Origin: JBEKTY01 sp049515555
GTDB lineage: Bacteria; Planctomycetota; Planctomycetia; Pirellulales; Thermoguttaceae
Reading direction: 5' to 3'
NCBI GenBank assembly: GCA_049515555.1
Contig: JBEKTY010000127.1
Span: forward strand, 1 to 24,101
DNA: 24,101 bases
Positions 14,206 through 22,500 of this stretch are shown here, piece after piece. How positions within the stretch are numbered: position 1 is the first letter of the stretch; the number at the start of each line of letters is the position of its first letter. Both the position numbers and the translations under genes were made by a program. Below the pieces are notes generated by a model that was not told the DNA's origin, searched no databases, and was given only the letters and a program-made list of their open reading frames with translations.

Positions 14206-16008
14206 ATGGGACCAGGCGGATCGAACTGCGGCTTCCGCAGTGGAAGTCCCGGCCAACGCCCTGTGGCTGCGATATGGGTCCTGGCGGCAGGGGTCGCCGT
14301 GCTGTTGGCCTCATGCACGGCGGCGGTCCCGGCCGGGAAGAATTCCGCGGTGCCGCCGACCGCCAACGTCTTGGCCTTGGCCGGCGATAAGCAGCCGGCG
14401 GGCGATAAGCCGGCCGCCGCGGCCAACCAGCTCGCCACGGCCGCGGAGTCGCCGTTCCACGACGAGAGCGTTCCGCCGAAAAGCGGTGAGCCCGCTGCCA
14501 AGCCGGCGGCCCCGCCAGCCGGCCAGACGCCTCCCATCGCCATGCCGGCGAAGGACACGAGCCCTGCCCCGGCCGGGAGCCCAAACGCGAAACCGGCGGC
14601 CGGCGATTCAGCGCCGCCCAAGCCCCCCAACTCGCCGGCTAGCCCCGCGAAACCGACGCTCTTGCCGGCCGCCGCGCAACTGCCCGCCGAGCCGGCGCCC
14701 ATCAGCCTGCCGACATTGACCGTGCCGGCCAGCGGCGCGGGGGCCGAGCAGGCCATTGCCGGCGTGTTGCAATACGCCACCCAGCATCATCCGCTGCTCC
14801 GTGTCCGGCAGTACGAAGTCGAGGCCGCCAGGGCCCGCATCGTCACCGCGCGACTCATGCCCAATCCCCAGTTGATGATCGAAGCGATGGATTCGAGCAC
14901 CGCGGTGCCGAACCCCGCGGCGCTGAACCCCGTGGTGCGAACGCCCGAGCTCGTTACGCGGCTGATGTTCACCTTGCCGATTGGTCCGAAGCGCGAGTTG
15001 CGGACCGCCGCGGCGGCGTCCGGCGTCTGCCAGGCGCAATTGGCCATGAGCCGCGATACGAAACTCATCCTGACGCAGGCCACCGACGCCACGGTTGAAG
15101 TGCTGTACTTGCAGGAGCTCTGCGCGTTGTATGGCCGGCTGGCCGAGCTAGGCAACCAGGTCGTGGCGATTCAAAGGCAGCGCTTCAACATCGCGGCCGT
15201 GCCCTTCCGCAGCGTCGTTCTTACGGAGTTGTGGGGCAGCCGGCTGGAGTTGATGCGTCAGAACACGGCGACTCAATTGGACCAGGCCAAGGTGCGGCTG
15301 GCACGTGCCGTGGGGGCCACCGACGGCACGCCGCCGGTGGTGACCGGCCAATTGGCCGTCGAGCCGATCGCTTTCGCCCCCCTGGCCGTGATGCAGGCCA
15401 GGGTCCTCCAGGTGGCCCCCGAGCTGGCCGAATCCAGGACCGCGGTCGAGAAGAGCCGTGAAGAACTGTCGCTCGAGCAATGGAAGGCCGTCCCCGACCT
15501 CACCATCGGTCCGCGCTACCGCACCGACCTGAGCGGCGTCGCCGACGACCGCTGGGGCGCCCGGGTGCAACTCGATCTGCCGGTCTTCGACCGGAACCAG
15601 GGACGCATCGCGGAAGGCGCCGCCATGCTGCGGACCAATTGCGCCAGGCAGGACTTGATCGAGGTGACCACCATCAGCGACGCCACGTCGCTGTACCTGG
15701 AATTGCAAGACGTGCAGGCCCGCACCGAATACTATTCCGCGCAAGTCCGGCCGCTGATGGAAAGAACGGAGAAGGCGCTGCGCGAGGCGTTCGAGGACCA
15801 ATTGGTGACGGCCTACGAGCTGACCGACCTGCTGGAGTCGATGGCCCGCATGCAACTCAGCGATCTCGACCTGCGGCACGAGCACCAGCGGCTTCGCATG
15901 CGTTTGGAACTGCTGCTGGAATGCCGCTTGTCGGGCGTGTCGGCGGCGATGCCGCCCGCCCCGCCTTCGGCGCCGATCCCGCCCCCGCCGTCCAAGCCGC
16001 TCCCTTGA
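14206..16008 (+). CDS. TolC/CzcC-type outer-membrane efflux lipoprotein
   Basis: 600 residues from ATG 14206. I prefer this to the in-frame GTG at 14161 because GCGAAAG lies before it and the signal sequence is then compact. The lipoprotein signal peptide ends in LLASC, making Cys37 the lipidated residue. Residues 38-180 form an unusually long Ala/Pro/Lys-rich linker. The outer-membrane efflux protein domain (about 180-580) has the typical first helix (AIAGVLQYATQHHPLLRVRQ, then ARARIVTARLMPNPQLMIEA), strand-like FTLPIGPKRELR, long coiled-coil helices with Gln/Ala/Leu periodicity, and a second half beginning VPDLTIGPRYRTDLSG with VQLDLPVFDRNQGRI. The C-terminus is Pro-rich (PPAPPSAPIPPPPSKPLP). 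Such proteins form the exit duct of tripartite pumps, often for metals in the CzcC/CusC branch. No inner-membrane pump or adaptor gene is adjacent, so the cargo is unknown. Confidence 0.88.
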   Translation: MGPGGSNCGFRSGSPGQRPVAAIWVLAAGVAVLLASCTAAVPAGKNSAVPPTANVLALAGDKQPAGDKPAAAANQLATAAESPFHDESVPPKSGEPAAKPAAPPAGQTPPIAMPAKDTSPAPAGSPNAKPAAGDSAPPKPPNSPASPAKPTLLPAAAQLPAEPAPISLPTLTVPASGAGAEQAIAGVLQYATQHHPLLRVRQYEVEAARARIVTARLMPNPQLMIEAMDSSTAVPNPAALNPVVRTPELVTRLMFTLPIGPKRELRTAAAASGVCQAQLAMSRDTKLILTQATDATVEVLYLQELCALYGRLAELGNQVVAIQRQRFNIAAVPFRSVVLTELWGSRLELMRQNTATQLDQAKVRLARAVGATDGTPPVVTGQLAVEPIAFAPLAVMQARVLQVAPELAESRTAVEKSREELSLEQWKAVPDLTIGPRYRTDLSGVADDRWGARVQLDLPVFDRNQGRIAEGAAMLRTNCARQDLIEVTTISDATSLYLELQDVQARTEYYSAQVRPLMERTEKALREAFEDQLVTAYELTDLLESMARMQLSDLDLRHEHQRLRMRLELLLECRLSGVSAAMPPAPPSAPIPPPPSKPLP

Positions 16009-16046
16009 CCGCCCTAAGACGCCGCGAAGAAGCAAGTTGGCCAATT

Positions 16047-16128
16047 AGGGTGGCACGCCCTGAGGAACGAAGGGCGTGGTGAGCGCGAAGAACCACGCCC
16101 TTCGCTACGCTCAGGGACGTGCCACCCT
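16047..16128. repeat. Long inverted repeat after the efflux gene
   Basis: The arms of about 34 and 37 nt begin AGGGTGGCACG and end CGTGCCACCCT, share CGAAGGGCGTGGT, and flank a loop of about 11 nt. The strong stem 39 bp after the stop could end transcription, but no U-run follows. It looks like a dispersed palindromic element. Confidence 0.7.
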
Positions 16129-16163
16129 CCACTGCCTTGACCGCCGGGTGCCACGGCAATGCA

Positions 16164-16310
16164 GAATGACCAATGACCAAGCACCAATGACTAAGAGAAT
16201 GACCAATGACCAAGCACCAATGACTAAGAAAGTCCCCGCGATCGGTTGTCGTTAGTCATCGCTCATCGTTCATTGGTCATTGGTCGTTGGTCATTCGTCA
16301 TTGGTCATTT
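16164..16310. repeat. Heptad CAATGAC array with inverted half
   Basis: Two exact 33-bp tandem units (16164-16196 and 16197-16229) are made of CAATGAC-like heptads. After about 30 bp come inverted CATTGGT/GTCATTG heptads (about 16249-16310), so the two halves can pair. No coding potential is seen. The remaining 16311-16561 forms the leader of the next gene, with no gene or convincing promoter. Confidence 0.75.
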
Positions 16311-16561
16311 GGGTCCATCTCTTGACTGCCATAAACCGGGTGGTCCGCAATGCCCCCATTATCGGCAAAACTCTTGACCAACTCTCGTAATAGGTGTAGG
16401 TTAGAGGTTTGCTAGGCGCGCGCTAGAGGGGGCAAGCGAAGGGGCAAGGCTTGTCTTGAAACTCCTTTCCCGTGCGGTGCCGGTTGCCCGGCATCTGGGG
16501 GAAGCGATTCTGCCGCCGTGGGCGACCGACGTGGCGCATACGCCTTCCAGGAAGGTCGCCG

Positions 16562-19500
16562 ATGTCTGGCCGTCGCTGCTGTCCGCTGCGAGTGGTGGTC
16601 TGGTGCAGCATTGTCGTTGCCTTGGCCGGCGCCGGATCGGCCCGGGCCGACGTCTTCAACATGCCGTCGGGCCAAACCAGCATGCAATTCGTCAACGTCG
16701 GCGACCCGGGCAACACGGGCGACACGGTGAAGATGAACGGCCAGAACTTACTAATCCAGGAGGGCTATGATACCAGCAGTGGGTACGGCCCCGTGTCGTA
16801 CTCGTACGCCATGAGCAAGTACGATGTCACGTCGGCCCAGTATTGCCAGTTCCTAAACGCCGTGGCCAAGTCGGACCCCTACGGTTTGTATAACATTGGC
16901 ATGGCCACCGGCGGCGGGGCGCCTGCGGCGGGCCCCGTTGCGTGTGGCATCATCCAAAGCGGCAGTCCGGGAAGCTATAGTTACCGGGTCGCGACCACTT
17001 CGGATAGCCCTGACGGCACCCATTACTTTCCCGCCTGCACGGCCAACCTGCCGGTGAACTGGGATTCGTGGGGCGATGCCGCCCGCTATGCCAACTGGCT
17101 GCAAAACGGTCAGCCCACCGGGCCGGAAGGGGCGGGCACGACCGAGACCGGGGCCTACACCCTCAACGGCATGTTCGGCGCGGCCAGTACCAGCAACCCT
17201 GTAATCACCACCGCCTACGATATGGCGCTGTTTGGAGTAACGCGCAATGCGGGGGCCAAGTACTGGATTCCCACCGAGAACGAATGGTACAAGGCCGCGT
17301 ACTACAAGGGCGGCGGCACCAACTCGGGTTACTGGTTCTATCCCACGCAAGCCAGCTCATCCAACCCGCCCGTTAGCACGCTCTCGATTAGCGGCACGAA
17401 CAACGCCAATTACAGCAGTTCCGGTTATACGACCCCCGCAACCGGGTCGCCCGCGGTGAACTGGATCCTCACCCCGGTAGGTTATTACGCGGGTTCTCCC
17501 AGCCACTACGGCACCTATGACCAGGGGGGCGACCTCTATAATTTCACCGAGACGCCGGTTACCCAATCAAACTCTAATGCTAATATGGACGAAGGCCAAT
17601 TCGTTTACGTGCTGCGCGGCGGGTCGTTCCACCACGGTGCCCCGGACGAGGAGGCGTCGAACTGGCGGTACGGCGCCGAGCCGGCCAAGCCCGCCCACGG
17701 GAGGACCTTTCGCTTGGCGACGGCCTTTGTCCCGCTCTGGAATGGCGGGGCCGCCAACGACAATTGGAGCACGGTTGGCAACTGGAGCGGCGATGCAGCG
17801 CCGTCTTCCGGCATCTCCGTCCAGTTCGGCGGGCTGGCCGGCGGCAGCGCCGCGAACAACAACGACTTCACCGCCGGTACCCAGTTCAACGGCATCGCCT
17901 TCACCGCCGCGGCCCCCTCTTACAATCTGCAGGGCAACGCCGTCAACCTGGCCGGGCCGGTCCAGAATCAAAGCAGCAACAGCCAGGCGATCGGCCTGAA
18001 TATCACGCTGGTCGCCGGTGGCGGCACGTTCGACCCCGGTACGGCGGGCCTCACCCTCTCCGGGTCTGTCGGCGGCGCCGGATCGTTGACCAAGATCGGC
18101 GCCGGCACCTTGACCATCACCGGCAACAACACCTATTCTGGCGGCACAACGGTTACCAGCGGCACGCTCCAGGTGGCCGGTAGCGGTTCTCTGCCTGCCA
18201 GCGGGGCGCTGGCTGTCGGCGGCGGCACGTTCTCGTTTGCAGGCGCCGGCCCCCAGACCGTCAATGGCCTGACGGTCAACCCCGGCCAATCCGTGGTCGT
18301 CAATACCAGTGCCGGCGCCACGCCGGTTTTGACCCTGGGCAGCGTGGCGCGCTCGGTGGGCGGCACGCTGGACTTCGCCACGGCCCAAAACACCAGCAAT
18401 GAAATCAGCACCACGTTCAGGAATGTCAACGGAATCATCGGCGGCTGGGCCACGCAAGGCGGTACCGCCACTTGGGCCGTCGGCTCGCCCGATGGAACCA
18501 CTCCCACGACCGTCACCGGCCTGGCGGCCGGCTCCTACACGCCTTCCGTCGCCGCGACTACCGCCCCCGGGACCGCTGCCAATGTCGATTTCCTCTCCGG
18601 CAACACTGCCGCCTGGAATACGCAGTCCATCAACAGCCTGCGCTTCAACACCGCCGCGGCCACCACGCTGTCGCTTGCGGCGTCCAATGCCCTGACGTTG
18701 ACCTCCGGCGGCATCCTGGTGACCGGCACGGTCGGCAACAATCTGTCCACGATTACCGGCGGCACGCTGGAAGGCGCATCGGGCGCGGATCTGGTGGTCA
18801 TTCAGAACAATGCCGCCAACGGCCTGACGATCGCCTCGAATATTGCCGATAACACTACCCCCACCGGCCTCACCAAAGCCGGGGCCGGCACGCTGACCCT
18901 CTCCGGCGCCAACACCTTTACCGGCGGCGTGAACATCACCGCCGGCACGCTGCTGCTGGGCAGCAACGGGGCCCTCAACAACGCGGCCGGTTCGGAGAAT
19001 GCGGTGGCCTTCACTGCCAACAGCACGGGCACGCTGACCCTCAACGGCCACGGCGTGGTGATCTCCAACCTCAGCACTAGCGCCGCTCCCGGAACGCCGG
19101 TGGTGCAGAACTCTAGCGCCGCCGCCACGTTGACGGTCGGCAACGCGGCCAACCTGAGCGGTGTCTTCGCCGGGCAGATCCAGGACGGTACCGGCGGGGC
19201 CTTGTCGCTCGTCAAGACCGGCACCGGCACGCTAACCCTCGCCGGCGCCAACACCTACACCGGCGGCACGACGGTCAGCAGCGGCACGCTCCAGGTGGGC
19301 AGCGGCGGCCCGGCGGGCACCTTGGGCAGCGGGGCGGTGGCCGACGCCGCACAGTTGCTCTTCAACCGCTCCGATACCTACGTGGCATCCCAGGCCATCT
19401 CCGGTGTGGGCGGCCTCACGCAAATCGGCGCCGGAACGTTGATCCTCGCCGCCGCCAATACCTACAGCGGGGGCACTACCGTCTCCGCCGGCACGCTCGC

Positions 19501-22500
19501 GGTCGCCGGCTCTCTGAATGCGACGGGCGGGCTGACGGTCGGCGGCGGCTCCTTCTCGTTTGGGGGCGCCGCCGCCCAGACCGTCAACGGCCTGACGGTC
19601 AACCCCGGCCAGTCCGCGGTCGCCAATACGAATCCCGCAGCCACGCCCGTTCTGACCCTGGGCCCCATCACGCGCAATATCGGCGGCACGGTGGACTTCG
19701 ACACGGCCACGAACGCGAGCAATACCAATGAAGTAACCACCACCTTTGCCAACGTCAACGGAATCATCGGCGGCTGGGCCACGCAAGGCAACGGCGCGAC
19801 GTGGGCCGTCGCCGGCAGCGGAACGGCAACAGCCATCACCGGCCTGGCGGCCGGGTCCTACACGGCGTCCGTCGCCGGGACCACAACGCCGGGAACTGCC
19901 GCCAATGTCGATTTTCAGGCCAGCAACACCACCGGTTGGGGCACGCAGTCCATCAACAGCCTGCGCTTCAACACCGCCGCGGCCACCACGTTGAACGTCA
20001 CTTCCGGAAAAATTCTAACGGACACCTCCGGCGGCATTCTGGTGACCGGCATCGTGGGCAGCAATCTGTCCACGATTACCGGCGGCACCATCAAGGGCGC
20101 TTCCGGCAAGGACCTGGTTGTAATCCAGAATAACAGCAGCGGCGGCCTGATGATCACTTCGGCTATCGCCGATAACAGCACCGCCACCGGCCTGACCAAG
20201 AGCGGCGCCGGCACCTTGACCCTCACCGGCACGAACAGCTACACGGGCGTCACCAGCGTCAACCAGGGCCTATTGGCCCTCGGCCCCGGCGGCTCGCTGG
20301 CCAATACGGCCCTCGGCGTCGGCAACAACGGATCGGGCAGCGCCACGCTGCAGGTCTACGGCAATTACGCCATCGGCAGCGGCGGCGGGGCCAGCCTAAC
20401 CGTCAGCGGCAGCACCGCCGGCCAGTGCGCGGTGACCTTCAATCCGGCCGAAACCCTCACCAGCACGCTGACCCTCAGCGGCGCCATGACCGTGGGCAGT
20501 GCGGGCAATCCGCCGCTCTTGAACTTCAATTTGGGCAACAGCAGCGTCGACACCATTGCCGCCAGCAGCCTGACGGTCAATGCGGGCGGGGCCGTCATCG
20601 GGCTGAATCAGTTGTCGGGCACGTCGATCGGACCCGGCACCTACAACTTGATCACCTTCGGCAGCGGCTCGGGACTCAGCGGCCTGACCTTTGCCGGCGG
20701 CGCCACCGCCTTCAGCCAAAACGGCGACACCTTCAACCTCGTGAGCGCGACTGGCGCCGAGCAATTGGCGGTCGTCATACCCCCGGCCAACGCTTATTGG
20801 ACCGGCGCCCGGGGCACGTCGTGGAGCACGCTGGTCGGCAGCAGTACCAATTGGGGCAGCACCGCCAGCGGGCCGGACACTAACGCCATTCCCGGCGGCA
20901 ACATCACCAACGTCTTCTTTACGGCCTCCAGCGCCTCGAACTACGCCAGCACGACCCTCGATGGCAACTTCGGCATCAACAGCCTGACATTCAACTCCAA
21001 CGCCACTGGCCCCTGCAGCATCGGCCCCGGAAGCTCGGCCTATACGCTGACCATCTACGGCGCCAGCGGCATCACCGTCAATGCCGGCGCCGGCGCGGCG
21101 ACCATCAGTGCCCCGCTGGTCCTGGGGGCCGCCCAGACCTGGACCAATAACTCTTCCAGCCTGCTGACCATCTCCGGCAACAGCGTCAGCAACGGCGGCA
21201 ACACGCTCACGCTGGCCGGCTCGGGCAATACGACGATCTCCGCCGCGATCAACGGCAGCGGCGGCCTGACCGACAGCAGTTCGGGCACGGTGAGACTGAG
21301 CGGTGCGAATACGTTCTCGGGGCAGACCCAGGCCAGCGCCGCAGCCTTGTTGTTGGCCAATGCCAGTGCCTTGCAGAACAGCACCTACGTCGGCGGCGTG
21401 GCCAACGGCCTGACCTTCGTGCCGCTCATCGGCACGTTCACCCTCGGCGGCCTCAGCGGCAGCTCCGGCCTGACCTTGTCGGACACCGGCAGCGCGGCGG
21501 TGACCTTGCGGGTCGGCAACAACGGCACAAGCACCACCTACTCCGGCGCCTTGAGCGGCTTGGGCGGGCTGACCAAGATCGGCAGCGGCCTCCTGGCGCT
21601 TACCGGCGCCAACACTTATCACGCCGCCACCACTGTCAGCCAGGGAACGCTGGCCCTCGGCCCCGGCGGCTCGCTGACCAACACCTCGGTCACCGTCGGC
21701 AACGGCGCGTCCGGCAACGGCCTCTTGCAGGTCAACGGCAGCTATACAATCGGCAGCGGCAACCTCACGCTCAGCGGCGGCGGCAGCACCACCGGCCAGG
21801 GCGCGCTGACCTTCAATCCGGCGGAAACCGGCACCAGCACGCTGACCCTCGGCGGCGCCATGACCGTGGGCAGTGCGGGCTACCCGGCGCTTCTGAACTT
21901 CAACCTGGGCAACAGCAGCGTCGACAGCATTGCCGCCAGCAGCCTGACGGTCAATGCGGGCGGGGGGATCATCGGGCTGAATCAGTTGTCGGGCATGTCG
22001 ATCGTACCCGGCACGTACAACCTGATCACCTTCTCCGGCAGCGGTTCGGGACTCAGCGGCCTGACCTTCGCCGGCGGCGCCACCACCCTCAGCCAGAACG
22101 GCGGCAATTTCAAGCTCCTGAGCACGGGGGGCGCCGAGGAACTGGCGGTCCTCACGCCCCCGCCCAACGCTTATTGGACCGGCGCCCGGGGCACGTCGTC
22201 GTGGAGCACGCTGGCCGGCGGCAGCAACACCAATTGGGGCAGCACCGCCAGCGGCCCGGACACCAACATGTTTCCCGGCGCCAACAGCAACATCTTCTTT
22301 ACGGCCTCCGGCGCCGCGAACTACGCCAACACGACCCTCGACGGCAACTTCACCGTCAACAGCCTGACATTCAACAACAGCGGCGCCATGGGCATCGCCG
22401 CCGGCGCCCCCAGCACCAACACCCTGACGATCGGCGGCGCCGGCGGCATCACCGTCAACGCGGGCGCCGGCCCGCCCACCATCAGCGCCCCGCTGGCCAT

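Noticed and set aside
16374..16402. TTGACC as a -35 box for the giant FGE-PATR gene
   Set aside because: At 17-nt spacing the -10 candidate is TAGGTT, only half matching consensus, so it is not reported as a promoter.
17567..21622. Minus-strand open frames of up to 494 codons inside the PATR gene
   Set aside because: They are created by the Gly/Thr/Ala repeat composition of the sense gene; the products are low-complexity and mirror the repeats.
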